A DNA stretch of 49,335 nucleotides. Source: Clostridia bacterium. Lineage in GTDB: Bacteria; Bacillota; Clostridia; Oscillospirales; CAG-272. Numbering within the stretch: position 1 is the stretch's first letter; each line of letters opens with the position of its first letter. Location: assembly GCA_017505745.1 (NCBI GenBank), contig JAFVOP010000073.1, positions 1 to 49,335 of the forward strand, read 5' to 3'. The notes below the pieces were generated by a model. It worked only from the letters and a program-made list of their open reading frames with translations, had not been told where the DNA came from and did not search any database. Below are positions 33,864 through 43,474 of this stretch, in pieces. Position numbers and translations under genes: made by a program.

Positions 33864-35072
33864 TTGGAACCGAATTACCGTTTATATACGTCGCTGACCG
33901 AGCAAACGCAGAAAAAGACCTGGGCAGAGATCGACACAGCGGCTCTCCAACACAATTATCGCCTGCTTTGCGAGGCGGTGCATGCGCAACATCCGTCCAC
34001 CCGCATCCTTGCCGCGGTAAAGGCCGATGCCTACGGACACGGCGCGCCCGCCTGTGTGCGCGCTTTGCTGGAGCAGGGCTGTGATTTTTTTGCGGTCTCC
34101 TGTATCGAGGAGGCGCTGGCGGTCCGCAACGTCTGCAAGGAAGCAGAAAAATTCGCCGACATTCTGGTGCTCGGCTACACCCAGCCCTCGCTGGCCGCGC
34201 AGCTGGCAGAGCAGCAGATCATACAAACGCTTCTTTCCGAGGACTATGCCCTGCGGCTGGCTGAGGAAGCCGCCAACGCGGGCGTGACCGTCCGCGTGCA
34301 CGTTGCCGTGGACACCGGCATGAACCGCATTGGGATCCCCGCGCACAGCGACGGCGAGATCCTTGCCGCGATCCACACGGTTGCGCGTATCGCTTCCCTG
34401 CCGCATTTGCGCGTGGAAGGATCGTTTACACACTTTGCGCGCGCCAACGAGGAGCCGTTTGGAGAGGGCGAAGCCTTTTCCGATCTGCAAGCGGCGCGTG
34501 ACCGCCGCCTCTATGAGGCGTTGGAAGCGCGCGGCACGCATATCCCCTTTCATCATGTCTGCAACAGCGCCGCCGCTCTGTGCCGCCCGCGCGAGCATTT
34601 TGACGGCGTGCGCTTTGGAATTGCCCTGTACGGCTTTTGCCCTCCAAAGCATATCGCGCTGCCGCTTCGCCCGGTGATGAAGCTCAAAACCGTGATCGCG
34701 CACCTGCACCCGCTCCTCCCCGGCGAGAGCGTGGGCTACGGAGGTCGGTTTGTTGCCGATTCCGAGCGCCTCCTCGCCACCCTGCCCATTGGCTACGGCG
34801 ACGGTCTGCTGCGCGCCTACACGGGAGCCGCGGTGACGGTACAAACCGCAAACGGCCCCCGCACGGCTCCCATCGTGGGAAATATCTGCATGGACCAATG
34901 CATGATCGACGTTACCGACCTCGGCGCGCAGATCGGCGATGAGGTCACGCTCTTTGGAAACGATTCCCGGGAGCTTTCCGCTCTTGCCGCCCGCGCCTCT
35001 ACGATCGAATACGAATGCCTGTGCCTGATCTCTTCGCGCGTGCCCCGCCGCTATATAAACAGCGACAAATAA
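33864..35072 (+). CDS. alr: Alanine racemase
   Basis: 402 residues if translation begins at TTG 33864, which has AAAGGA about 9 bases upstream. A GTG at 33813 lies at the transcription start and is unlikely. The PLP-binding AAVKADAYGHG holds the catalytic Lys. MNRIGI, HVCNSAAAL, FGIALYGF, GESVGYGG (catalytic Tyr) and GNICMDQCMIDVT complete the fold-III racemase pattern. It interconverts L- and D-alanine for peptidoglycan synthesis. The next gene starts 22 bases downstream. Confidence 0.95.
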   Translation: MEPNYRLYTSLTEQTQKKTWAEIDTAALQHNYRLLCEAVHAQHPSTRILAAVKADAYGHGAPACVRALLEQGCDFFAVSCIEEALAVRNVCKEAEKFADILVLGYTQPSLAAQLAEQQIIQTLLSEDYALRLAEEAANAGVTVRVHVAVDTGMNRIGIPAHSDGEILAAIHTVARIASLPHLRVEGSFTHFARANEEPFGEGEAFSDLQAARDRRLYEALEARGTHIPFHHVCNSAAALCRPREHFDGVRFGIALYGFCPPKHIALPLRPVMKLKTVIAHLHPLLPGESVGYGGRFVADSERLLATLPIGYGDGLLRAYTGAAVTVQTANGPRTAPIVGNICMDQCMIDVTDLGAQIGDEVTLFGNDSRELSALAARASTIEYECLCLISSRVPRRYINSDK

Positions 35073-35094
35073 AGATGAAAACGAGGACTCTACC

Positions 35095-35898
35095 ATGAAA
35101 TATCAAATTGACCACGATCTTCACATTCACTCGCAGATCTCGCTTTGCTCCAAGGACCCCGAGCAAACCACCGCGCGGATCCTGCAATACGCAAAGGACA
35201 ACGGGCTCAGACAGATCTGCCTCACCGATCACTATTGGGACGACACCCAACCGGGCGCTTCGTCCTGGTATCAAAAGCAGACCTTTGCACACGTTGCGCA
35301 GGCACTCCCTCTGCCCGAGGATGACGGCGTGGAGTTTCTGTTTGGGTGCGAGACCGATATGGACAGGTTTTTTACGATCGGGATCCCACCGCAACGCTTC
35401 GAGGATTTCGCCTTTATCATCATCCCCACAACGCACCTGCACATGACCGGCTTTACGATCGCGGAGGAGTGGGCGGACAGCCATGAAAAACGCGCCGAGC
35501 TGTGGGTAAAGCGGCTGGATGCCCTCCTGGATATGCCCCTGCCCTTTCACAAGGTGGGCATTGCGCATTTGGCCTGCGGTATGATCTTCCGTCGCTCGCG
35601 TGAGGATTATCTGCGGGTGTTGGAGCTCCTCCCCTCTGCCGAGCTGGAGAGGCTGTTCTCCAAGGCGGCAAAGCTTGGATGCGGAATTGAGCTGAATCAA
35701 TCCGACATGAGCTTTGCCGATGAGGAAGCCGACCGCGTTTTACAGATGTTCCGTGTGGCAAAATCCTGCGGCTGTAAATTTTATCTTGGCAGTGATGCGC
35801 ACCACCCCGAGAATTTTGCAAAGACCAAAGCAATCTTCGAGCGTGCCGTAGCCCTGCTGGAGCTGCAGGAATCCGATAAGTTTCATCTTCAAAAATAA
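35095..35898 (+). CDS. PHP-domain phosphoesterase
   Basis: 267 residues. Metal-binding motifs of the PHP family are in order: DHDLHIHSQIS (HxH), LTDHYWDD, FGCETDM and the C-terminal GSDAHHPENF. Family members hydrolyse phosphomonoesters such as histidinol phosphate or nucleoside 3',5'-bisphosphates; the specific substrate here is not evident. The gene follows alr by 22 bases and precedes a lipoprotein gene by 20 bases, so these form a likely operon. Confidence 0.88.
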   Translation: MKYQIDHDLHIHSQISLCSKDPEQTTARILQYAKDNGLRQICLTDHYWDDTQPGASSWYQKQTFAHVAQALPLPEDDGVEFLFGCETDMDRFFTIGIPPQRFEDFAFIIIPTTHLHMTGFTIAEEWADSHEKRAELWVKRLDALLDMPLPFHKVGIAHLACGMIFRRSREDYLRVLELLPSAELERLFSKAAKLGCGIELNQSDMSFADEEADRVLQMFRVAKSCGCKFYLGSDAHHPENFAKTKAIFERAVALLELQESDKFHLQK

Positions 35899-35918
35899 AG
35901 AACATAAAGGAGTTCGTC

Positions 35919-37931
35919 ATGTTCAAAAAAACGATCCGTCCGCTTGCCTGGATCCTGTGCCTTTCCTTCTGCCTCTGTCTGCTTCCCGCATGCGGGAAGG
36001 CCGACCCGCTGGCACAAAACGGGATCGCTTCCCTGCGCGTCAACCCCGACACCGGAACCGTGACCGCCACGGTGACCGTGAACGCCAAAACGCTGGAGGC
36101 GCATCCGGGAGAAAAAATCGCGCTCTATGAGCGACTTCCCGGAGAATCGCTTTCCGCATGCACCGAGCGCGAGCCGCTTGCGACCAAAAAGATCGCCGGC
36201 TCCTGCACGCTCCAGTTTGATCTGCAAAAAGAAGAGCATTCGCGCCTCTATTCCACCTTCGTGGTGCAGCTGGAGGACGGCTCCTTCCTCTCTCAAACGG
36301 GACGGCGCATCGAAAATCCGCAGGATCTGGCCGCGCATACCGCCCCCTTTGCCTGGAATTCCAACCCCAAGGGGCTCTTTGCCGAGCACGTGGACCACGC
36401 CGTATCTCTCGGCGCGATGCACACCGTGTACGAGCTTTCCTTTTCTACCTTCTTCGGCGACGGCTCCGATGCCTTTTCCTTTCTCGGAAGCACCTATACA
36501 TACTCTGCAAGGGCACTGAGCGGACTCGACCGCAAAATCCGCGCCGCCTCGGACGCCGGGATGCAGGTATCGCTTACACTGATCCCCGACGAGCTCCCCT
36601 CGATGCTTCACGCGGCGGCCTGTCTCGATTTTCTTGCCACGCGCTATGCGGGAGGCGAATACGGAACGGTTTCGGCCTTCTTCCTTCGCACGGATTCCTT
36701 TGCCACGGCCTCCGACGCCGCATCCCTGACACTTCTGGCCAATCAGGCGCTCCGCTCGCGGATCTCCTCGGGACGCATCTACGTGCTCTCTCCCTCGGAT
36801 ACGCTGGCCGGCTCCAAGGCCTTCTTTACCGATCTGCAAGCGGCCATTGCGCAACAGGGCTCCTATGAATGGGGCGCCGCCGTGGCTCCCGTTTGCACCG
36901 ATGCCGCCTGGATCTCGCCGCAAACCGCCGACACGCCGCTCACCGTTTCCTCTCTGCAGGCACTGTCCAACTACCTCTTTTCCGCCCCCCGCGCGGGACG
37001 TGCCTCCTATTTCGCCGTGACCTCGCTGGCCTTTCCCGCCGCCGATCCCGCACTGCAGGCCGCCAGTCTGGCATATGCCTACCGCGCATCGGTATTGGCC
37101 AAGGCCAATCTGATTTTTTATTCCGCTCAGCAAAACGATACCTTCGGTCTTTGCGCGGCAAACGGCGAATCGCGCCCTGCCGCCTCGGTCTTTGCGGCCC
37201 TGGATACGGGCCTTTCTGCCGAGCAGGAGTCGGCCGTCTCCGCGCTGGCGGGCAGTGCCTGGACAAGCCTTTCCGCCCCCACCCCCTCGCGCACCGTGAA
37301 AAAAGGCTCCTCCAGCATGGGGAGCAGCGGATATGCCGAGGAGATCCTTTTTGATTTTTCCAAGGGCGACACGCTTGGCTTTACCGGCATCGGAAACGTT
37401 ACCGAGCCGAAGATCCATGACTCCGCCGCGCTCTCGCTTCCCGTTCTTTATACCTGGCTTGAGCCTGCCATAGGAAATGAGGCCGGTGTGCGAACGGTCC
37501 TTGACAGCGGCTCCTCCCTGGAGGGTGCCACCTCGCTTTCGGTCGGGCTGCTCACGCAGGCTCCCGAGGCCTCGGCCTGCCGCGTGCGCCTTTCTCTGCT
37601 CGGCACCGCCAAAAACGGGACGGTCCTCTCCTATACCTCGGAGCGCGACGTCTCCAACGGAAGCTGGCAGACGGTGACCTTTCAGATCGGCACCTTTGTT
37701 TCCGAGGCCGACCTTTCCGCCCCCTGTATCCTGTCGCTGACCTGTGAGCCCGACGTGGAGACCAACGAGGAATACGTGCTTTGGGTGCGCGGCATCAACG
37801 CCCGCTATCCCGAGGACGGCTCGCACACGCTGCTCCCCGTGATCCTGATCTCCCTTGGCGCCATCCTCGGCTTTGTAGGGATCCTGGTGCTCTACCGCCA
37901 GACGCAGAAAGCGCGCAGAAAACGCAGATAA
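35919..37931 (+). CDS. Large membrane-anchored lipoprotein (DUF5722-like)
   Basis: 670 residues. LAWILCLSFCLCLLPACGK is a lipoprotein signal with lipobox LPAC; Cys at about 25 is the lipidation site. The C-terminus also has a membrane helix (LLPVILISLGAILGFVGILVLY) and basic tail (RRKRR), an unusual double anchoring. The central part (PFAWNSNPKGLFAEHVDHAVSLGAMHTVYELSF; later SRISSGRIYVLSPSD, LSNYLFSAPRAGRASYFAVTS) resembles DUF5722-type TIM-barrel-like secreted proteins of gut bacteria, so a carbohydrate-related role is possible. The region after about 480 (EEILFDFSKGDTLGFTG) looks like a beta-sandwich. Family assignment is tentative. Confidence 0.65.
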   Translation: MFKKTIRPLAWILCLSFCLCLLPACGKADPLAQNGIASLRVNPDTGTVTATVTVNAKTLEAHPGEKIALYERLPGESLSACTEREPLATKKIAGSCTLQFDLQKEEHSRLYSTFVVQLEDGSFLSQTGRRIENPQDLAAHTAPFAWNSNPKGLFAEHVDHAVSLGAMHTVYELSFSTFFGDGSDAFSFLGSTYTYSARALSGLDRKIRAASDAGMQVSLTLIPDELPSMLHAAACLDFLATRYAGGEYGTVSAFFLRTDSFATASDAASLTLLANQALRSRISSGRIYVLSPSDTLAGSKAFFTDLQAAIAQQGSYEWGAAVAPVCTDAAWISPQTADTPLTVSSLQALSNYLFSAPRAGRASYFAVTSLAFPAADPALQAASLAYAYRASVLAKANLIFYSAQQNDTFGLCAANGESRPAASVFAALDTGLSAEQESAVSALAGSAWTSLSAPTPSRTVKKGSSSMGSSGYAEEILFDFSKGDTLGFTGIGNVTEPKIHDSAALSLPVLYTWLEPAIGNEAGVRTVLDSGSSLEGATSLSVGLLTQAPEASACRVRLSLLGTAKNGTVLSYTSERDVSNGSWQTVTFQIGTFVSEADLSAPCILSLTCEPDVETNEEYVLWVRGINARYPEDGSHTLLPVILISLGAILGFVGILVLYRQTQKARRKRR

Positions 37932-38011
37932 GAGCTGCCGCCGCGCCGGACACGCGCGCCACCGGAAATTTTATATGCAAGAACCATTTATCCTCACGAA
38001 AAGGAGAACCT

Positions 38012-38851
38012 ATGTCTAACATTCCTCTTCGATACCGCTACGAGACGAAATCGAAAAAGATCGAATTTCGCGACCACCGCAACGGCAAGGGTCGGCTGCA
38101 GTGCACGCCGCATCTGCACCGGGAGCTGGAGCTGGTTTATATGCTGGAAGGTGAAACGGTGGCCTACGCCGATTCGGTACATACGGTTTTGCGCGCAGGG
38201 GACGTCTTTTTGACCTTTCCCAATCAGATCCATTTCTATAAATCCACGGGCCCCGAGCACTATCTGATCTTTATTATCAAGCCCGATCTGATGCCCGAAT
38301 TTATGGATGCCTTTACCACGGGCGTGCCGGTATCCCCCGTGATCAAAAACGCCGCCTCTCTTCCCCGCATCGACCACCTTTTCCGCTTGCTCTCGGAGGT
38401 CTGCGCCTCCACCACAGAGGAAGCGGGATACCCGGAGACGCTGCGCCGCGGATGCCTGCTCTCGCTCTTTTCCGAGCTGCTTTCACACATGGACGTCCAA
38501 CGTCCCGCCTTTGGAGATTCGGGCGCCCTTCGCGCCATCGTCTCCTTCTGTACACAAAATTTTTCGGAAAATCTGTCGCTTTCCCTGCTGGAGGAAAAGC
38601 TGCACCTCAACAAGTATTACATTTCGCACCTGTTCAGCGGAAAGCTGGGGCTGCGCTTTAACGATTACATCAATTCCCTTCGCATCTCCGAGGCCTGCAA
38701 GCTGCTTGCCAATTCGGGTATGAGCATCACCGAGATCAGCGAGCAGGTGGGCTTTAACACCCTGCGCACCTTTAACCGCGCCTTTTCCAAGCAGACCGGT
38801 CTCTCCCCCACCGAGTACCGCAAGCTGGATCCGTCCATGCGAAAGAACTGA
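38012..38851 (+). CDS. AraC-family transcriptional regulator
   Basis: 279 residues from ATG 38012 (AAAAGGAG upstream); the longer in-frame start overlaps the lipoprotein gene and lacks a ribosome site. The N-terminal half is a cupin (PHLHRELELVYMLEGETVAYAD, LRAGDVFLTFPNQIHFYKS) that probably senses a sugar or related ligand. The C-terminal domain has two helix-turn-helix motifs (LSLSLLEEKLHLNKYYISHLFS and SITEISEQVGFNTLRTFNRAFSKQTGLSPTEYR). It may control the lipoprotein/PHP genes upstream, or a distant sugar locus; this is unproven. Confidence 0.93.
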   Translation: MSNIPLRYRYETKSKKIEFRDHRNGKGRLQCTPHLHRELELVYMLEGETVAYADSVHTVLRAGDVFLTFPNQIHFYKSTGPEHYLIFIIKPDLMPEFMDAFTTGVPVSPVIKNAASLPRIDHLFRLLSEVCASTTEEAGYPETLRRGCLLSLFSELLSHMDVQRPAFGDSGALRAIVSFCTQNFSENLSLSLLEEKLHLNKYYISHLFSGKLGLRFNDYINSLRISEACKLLANSGMSITEISEQVGFNTLRTFNRAFSKQTGLSPTEYRKLDPSMRKN

Positions 38852-38920
38852 TCCCCGCGCATCCCTTGCGCGGCACTTACCGTCCATATTCCCGATTTTT
38901 CTATTTTGGAGGCTTTCATT

Positions 38921-40162
38921 ATGAGTCAGATCAAAGACATTCAGCTCGCTCCCTCGGGAGCCGATAAGATCGAATGGGTGCGCTCCTATATGCCCATCCT
39001 CAATTCGATCAGAACCGAATTTGAACGCACCCTGCCCTTCCGCGGCAAAAAGATCGCTATGTCGATCCACCTCGAGGCCAAAACCGCCTATCTTGCCAAG
39101 GTCCTGCGCGCAGGAGGCGCCGAGGTCTGGGTAACGGGATGCAACCCCCTCTCCACCCAGGATGACGTTGCCGCGGCTCTGGCGGCCGAGGGCTTTGAGG
39201 TCCACGCGCGCCACGGCGTGACCGAGGACGAATACCGCGAGCATCTCAAAGCAACACTTTCCTGCGTTCCCGACCTTATCATCGACGACGGCGGAGACCT
39301 GATCTCTCTGCTCCACGGCGAATGCCGCGCGCTCGGTCGCAACCTCATTGGCGGGTGCGAAGAGACCACCACGGGCATTCACCGTCTGCTGGCCCGCGAA
39401 AAAGCCGGCCTGCTCGACTACACCATGATCGACGTCAACGACGCCGACTGCAAGCACCTCTTTGACAACCGCTACGGAACGGGTCAGTCCACCCTCGACG
39501 GCATTATGAACTCCACCAACCTCATGATCGCCGGCAAAACCGTGGTGGTGGCCGGCTACGGCTGGTGCGGCAAGGGTCTTGCCATGCGCGCCAAGGGCAT
39601 GGGCGCCGTGGTGGTGGTGACCGAGATCGACCCCGTGAAGGCCATTGAGGCCGTGATGGACGGATTCACCGTGCTCCCCATGGACGAGGCCGCCAAGGTG
39701 GGCGACCTGTTCGTAACCCTTACCGGCTGCTGCGACGTGATCCGCCGCGAGCACTTTGAGGTGATGAAGGACGGCGTGCTCCTGGCAAACAGCGGACACT
39801 TTGACGTGGAGATCGACAAGACCGCCCTCAAGGAGCTCTCCGTGGAGGATTGGGAGCGCAAGCCCAACATCCACGGCTACCGCATGAAGGACGGCAGGAT
39901 CCTCAATCTGCTCGCCGAGGGACGCCTTGTGAACCTTGCCGCCGGAAACGGCCATCCCGCCGAAATTATGGATATGTCCTTCGCTATCCAGGCAAAAGGG
40001 CTGGAATACCTCGCCAAAACCGCGGGAACCCTTGAAAAACGCGTGTACGCCGTTCCCGCCGAGATCGACCGCGCCGTGGCCGAGATCAAGCTCGCCTCCA
40101 TGCACGTCTCGATCGATACCCTCTCCCCCGAGCAGGAAGAATACCTCGCAAAGGTGGAGTGA
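38921..40162 (+). CDS. ahcY: S-adenosylhomocysteinase
   Basis: 413 residues from ATG 38921, with GGAGG at 38908-38912. The catalytic and NAD regions are clear: MSIHLEAKTAYLAKVL, VTGCNPLSTQDDVAAAL, GGCEETTTGIHRL, DNRYGTGQSTLDGIMNSTN, then VVVAGYGWCGKGLAMRAKGMGAVVVVTEIDPVKAIEA (NAD-binding Rossmann) and LTGCCDVIRREH. It hydrolyses S-adenosylhomocysteine to adenosine and homocysteine. The C-terminus is the short form ending EYLAKVE, without the KPDHYRY tail, as in archaeal/Thermotoga-type enzymes. A repeat element separates it from mnmG. Confidence 0.95.
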   Translation: MSQIKDIQLAPSGADKIEWVRSYMPILNSIRTEFERTLPFRGKKIAMSIHLEAKTAYLAKVLRAGGAEVWVTGCNPLSTQDDVAAALAAEGFEVHARHGVTEDEYREHLKATLSCVPDLIIDDGGDLISLLHGECRALGRNLIGGCEETTTGIHRLLAREKAGLLDYTMIDVNDADCKHLFDNRYGTGQSTLDGIMNSTNLMIAGKTVVVAGYGWCGKGLAMRAKGMGAVVVVTEIDPVKAIEAVMDGFTVLPMDEAAKVGDLFVTLTGCCDVIRREHFEVMKDGVLLANSGHFDVEIDKTALKELSVEDWERKPNIHGYRMKDGRILNLLAEGRLVNLAAGNGHPAEIMDMSFAIQAKGLEYLAKTAGTLEKRVYAVPAEIDRAVAEIKLASMHVSIDTLSPEQEEYLAKVE

Positions 40163-40184
40163 GCGGGAGAAGATTTTCCCGAGG

Positions 40185-40575
40185 ATGACTTTTTGAGGAT
40201 AAGCTTCGTTAGCGTAATTTTTCCGGGGAAAACTTCTTAAAAGAAGTTTTCCCCAGACCCCTTTCAAGAACTTTTCACACATTTTTATGGCGAAATCATT
40301 TGCTTTTGTGCGCGATGGATGTACATTTATAAAATCATCGAAATCGCAATATTTGTCTTGTTTAAAAGGCAAATGATTTCATCAAAACTAACGATTTAGA
40401 GCATTTTGTGATGGAAAATTTCTCTTTGAGAAATTGTACCAAAGTACTCGCGAGAGCTATTGTATATAGAAAGAGCTCCGCAGTAACAAATCTCGTAATA
40501 AAAATGTGCGGAAAGTTCTTGGAAGGGGTCCGGGGGAACCTTCTTTTAAGAAGGTTCCCCCGGAAAAAACACACC
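40185..40575. repeat. Nested-palindrome element, full copy B
   Basis: Left arm: GATAAGCTTCGTTAGCGTAAT and the GGGGAAAACTTCTT/AAGAAGTTTTCCCC palindrome (40225-40254). Right arm, inverted: a 34-base palindrome (40530-40563) of related sequence (GGGGGAACCTTCTT). Inside, ATCAAAACTAAC, CTCGCGnGAGCTATTG and the stem AATTTCTC/GAGAAATT occupy the positions seen in copy A. An extra inverted pair (GAAATCATTTGC with GCAAATGATTTC) lies at about 40294-40382. The right end is shortened and stops just before the mnmG ribosome site. Confidence 0.85.
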
Positions 40576-40598
40576 AAAACCAACCAAAGGAGACACAT

Positions 40599-42479
40599 AT
40601 GGCATTTCAGTATCGCACACAGGTGGCAATGATCGGAGCGGGACACGCGGGGATCGAGGCGGCGCTGGCGTCGGCAAGACTTGGCGTAGAGACCGTTCTT
40701 TTCACGCTTTCGCTCGACGCCCTTGCGAATTTGCCCTGCAACCCGTCGATCGGCGGCACCGCAAAGGGACACCTGGTGTATGAGATCGACGCTCTGGGCG
40801 GCGAAATGGGACGCGTAGCCGACCTTGTCACGCTCCAGTCGCGCACCCTCAATACCGGAAAGGGCGCGGCAGTGCAAAGCAAGCGCATTCAGGCTGACCG
40901 CAGAAAATATCAATCCATCATGAAGCACACCGTGGAGACTACCCCCCACCTGCGCCTGATCCAGGCCGAGATCGTGAAGCTTCACACGGTGGAAAATAAT
41001 GGTAATAAAAGGGTTTGCGCCGTGGAAACCAAGCTTGGAGAGATCTGGGAGTGCGAGCGCGTGATCGTTGCCACGGGAACCTATCTCGAAAGCGCAATAT
41101 TTGTCGGGTCTGTCAGCTATGAGGCCGGCCCGGACGGACTCCTCCCTGCCAAGGGCCTTTCGTCCTCTCTTGCCGAGGCGGGCGTGCGGATCGTCCGTTT
41201 TAAGACCGGAACGCCTGCGCGCGTCAAGCGGGAGACCATTGATTTTTCGCAGCTGGAGGAGCAGCCGGGCGAGGAAATGATCCTGCCCTACAGCGCTTGC
41301 CATGACGAGAGCTTATTCGCTTCCCTTTCCCAAATCCCCTGCCATATCGTGTATACCAACTCCGAAACCCATCGCATCATTCGCGATAACATTACACGCA
41401 GCGCCCTGTATTCGGGCAAGATCCACGGAACCGGTCCGCGTTACTGCCCCTCCATTGAGGATAAGCTCGTTCGCTTTGCCGACAAGGAGCGCCACCAGCT
41501 GTTTGTGGAGCCAATGGGAGAGAACACCGAAGAAATGTACATTCAGGGCTTTTCCACCTCCCTTCCCACCGACGTTCAGTATGAGATGCTTCGCTCCCTG
41601 AAGGGATTTGAGAAGGCCGAGATCATGCGCTACGCCTATGCGATCGAATACGATTGCGCCGACCCCACACAAATGAACGCAACCCTGGAATTCAAGAACA
41701 TTCAAGGCTTGTACGGTGCAGGACAGTTCAATGGCACCTCGGGCTATGAGGAGGCTGCCGCGCAAGGATTGGTAGCCGGCATCAACGCCGCGCGCGCGGT
41801 GCTTGGCAAGGATCCCATCGTTTTGGAGCGCTCGGGCAGCTATATCGGCACCCTGATCGACGATCTGGTCACCAAAGGCACCAACGAGCCCTATCGCATG
41901 ATGACGTCACGTTCGGAATACCGCTTGTTACTTCGTCAGGACAACGCCGATCAACGTCTTACCCCCATCGGATACGAGGCAGGACTCATTTCCGAGGCCC
42001 GTTATCAAGCATTTTTAGCAAAAAAAGCCCTCCAAGATGCCGAAATTGACCGTTTGGAGCGCACACACCTCTCCCCGGCACAGGCAAATCCCTTTCTGCT
42101 GTCAATTGGAGAGACCGAGCTGAAATCCGGCGCCTCCCTGGCCGATCTCTTGCGCCGTCCGCCCGTTACCTATGCTTCCCTTGCGGAAATTGACCCCGAT
42201 CGCCCTGTTCTTCCCGCCGCCGTTGCCCTTACCGTGGAGGTAAGTATCAAATACGAAGGCTACGCCAACCGCCAGCTCTCCGAGGTGGCAAGAAAAAAGA
42301 AGCTGGAAGAGAAAAAGCTTCCCGTTGATCTGGACTATCAAAAGATTCGAGGGCTACGGTTGGAAGCCGCGCAAAAGCTTTCGGCCATTCGCCCGTTGAC
42401 CGTTGGACAGGCTTCCCGCATCAGTGGCGTCAGCCCCGCCGATATCTCGGTGCTTTTGATTTATCTTGGTATGAAATGA
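40599..42479 (+). CDS. mnmG: tRNA uridine-5-carboxymethylaminomethyl modification enzyme MnmG
   Basis: 626 residues from ATG 40599 (AAAGGAG at 40586-40592). The FAD motif MIGAGHAGIEAALASARLG, NPSIGGTAKGHLVYEIDALGGEMG, GTGPRYCPSIEDK, EPMGENTEEMYIQGFSTSLP and GLVAGINAARAV are all typical GidA/MnmG signatures. With MnmE it installs the cmnm5 group on U34 of certain tRNAs. mnmE is not adjacent here. rsmG starts 10 bases downstream. Confidence 0.97.
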   Translation: MAFQYRTQVAMIGAGHAGIEAALASARLGVETVLFTLSLDALANLPCNPSIGGTAKGHLVYEIDALGGEMGRVADLVTLQSRTLNTGKGAAVQSKRIQADRRKYQSIMKHTVETTPHLRLIQAEIVKLHTVENNGNKRVCAVETKLGEIWECERVIVATGTYLESAIFVGSVSYEAGPDGLLPAKGLSSSLAEAGVRIVRFKTGTPARVKRETIDFSQLEEQPGEEMILPYSACHDESLFASLSQIPCHIVYTNSETHRIIRDNITRSALYSGKIHGTGPRYCPSIEDKLVRFADKERHQLFVEPMGENTEEMYIQGFSTSLPTDVQYEMLRSLKGFEKAEIMRYAYAIEYDCADPTQMNATLEFKNIQGLYGAGQFNGTSGYEEAAAQGLVAGINAARAVLGKDPIVLERSGSYIGTLIDDLVTKGTNEPYRMMTSRSEYRLLLRQDNADQRLTPIGYEAGLISEARYQAFLAKKALQDAEIDRLERTHLSPAQANPFLLSIGETELKSGASLADLLRRPPVTYASLAEIDPDRPVLPAAVALTVEVSIKYEGYANRQLSEVARKKKLEEKKLPVDLDYQKIRGLRLEAAQKLSAIRPLTVGQASRISGVSPADISVLLIYLGMK

Positions 42480-42489
42480 GGATTCAATC

Positions 42490-43218
42490 ATGGAATATTC
42501 CGAATTTTCGTTGCTTTTTCAGTCTGCTCTGGACAGAAACGGCGTTTCTCCCCTGACAGACGCGCAAACAAAACAGTTTTATGAATTTTCCAACCATTTA
42601 CTGTCCGTAAATCAAACCACCAATCTTACCGCCATCCGAAACCTGCCCGATGTCATCGATAAGCATTTGGTGGATTCCTTATTGGTTTCCGAGCAGATCC
42701 CACAGGGCGCGCGTGTATTGGATCTTGGATGCGGGCCGGGGTTTCCGTCTATCCCACTGGCCATTGCACGTCCCGATCTTTCGATCGTTGCCTTGGATAG
42801 CACCGCAAAAAAGATCGCATTCGTTACAACCGCAGCCGAAAAGATCGGCATTTCCAATCTGCAAGCAATTTCCGGACGCGCAGAGGATCGTGCGCTTGCT
42901 CAACAGCTCGGTACGTTTGACATTGTGGTCAGCCGCGCGGTGGCTCGGTTAAACGTATTGTGTGAGCTTTGCCTGCCATACCTCAGCGTTGGCGGCGTTT
43001 TGCTGGCTATGAAAGGCGCAAAAGCGCAAGAAGAGCTCGCAGAAGCCAAGCGGGCAATCCAAATCCTTGGCGGAGGCGTCCCAACTGCTTCGGAGCAGCC
43101 ACTGATTCTATCCAATCACACCGAGGAAGCTCGCGCCACAGTCAGAATTCCAAAAACCAAACCTACACCTCCGCTTTATCCGCGTGTCTACGCCACCATT
43201 TTGAAAAAACCTCTATAA
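42490..43218 (+). CDS. rsmG: 16S rRNA (guanine-527-N7) methyltransferase RsmG
   Basis: 242 residues. The Rossmann methyltransferase core VLDLGCGPGFPSIPLAIARPDLSIVALDS follows the RsmG-specific VNQTTNLTAIRN and KHLVDSLL. SRAVARLNVLCELCLPYL and LAMKGAKAQEEL complete the pattern. It methylates G527 in the 530 loop of 16S rRNA; loss causes low-level streptomycin resistance in other bacteria. It is cotranscribed with mnmG and followed by the parS array. Confidence 0.96.
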   Translation: MEYSEFSLLFQSALDRNGVSPLTDAQTKQFYEFSNHLLSVNQTTNLTAIRNLPDVIDKHLVDSLLVSEQIPQGARVLDLGCGPGFPSIPLAIARPDLSIVALDSTAKKIAFVTTAAEKIGISNLQAISGRAEDRALAQQLGTFDIVVSRAVARLNVLCELCLPYLSVGGVLLAMKGAKAQEELAEAKRAIQILGGGVPTASEQPLILSNHTEEARATVRIPKTKPTPPLYPRVYATILKKPL

Positions 43219-43226
43219 AGCCCCTA

Positions 43227-43355
43227 TGTTTCACGTGAAACCGTCTCTTTTCTATGCAAAAGAATGTTTCACGTGAAACTTTTCTTTTTTACAGAGTCTC
43301 ACGTTTCACGTGAAACATTATTTCTCCCATTACAAAAAGGGTTTCACGTGAAACA
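43227..43355. promoter_or_regulatory. parS: Four parS sites at 37-38 bp spacing
   Basis: The ParB-binding core GTTTCACGTGAAAC occurs at 43227-43242, 43265-43280, 43302-43317 and 43340-43355 (16-base sites). The starts are 38, 37 and 38 bases apart. All match the B. subtilis parS consensus TGTTTCACGTGAAACA apart from outer bases. They lie between rsmG and parA, upstream of the parA promoter. Confidence 0.95.
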
Positions 43356-43395
43356 ATTTACGGCGCAAAAATCTCTCTTTTCTTGCAAGTTTCTG

Positions 43396-43424
43396 TTGCA
43401 ATTTATGTGACAATATGATATAAT
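43396..43424 (+). promoter_or_regulatory. Promoter of parA
   Basis: TTGCAA (43396-43401), 17-base spacer, TATAAT (43419-43424), 40 bases after the last parS site. Confidence 0.8.
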
Positions 43425-43474
43425 ATATTCAAAGGAAGATTTCAATCCAAAAAGAAAGGAAATATACCGACAAA

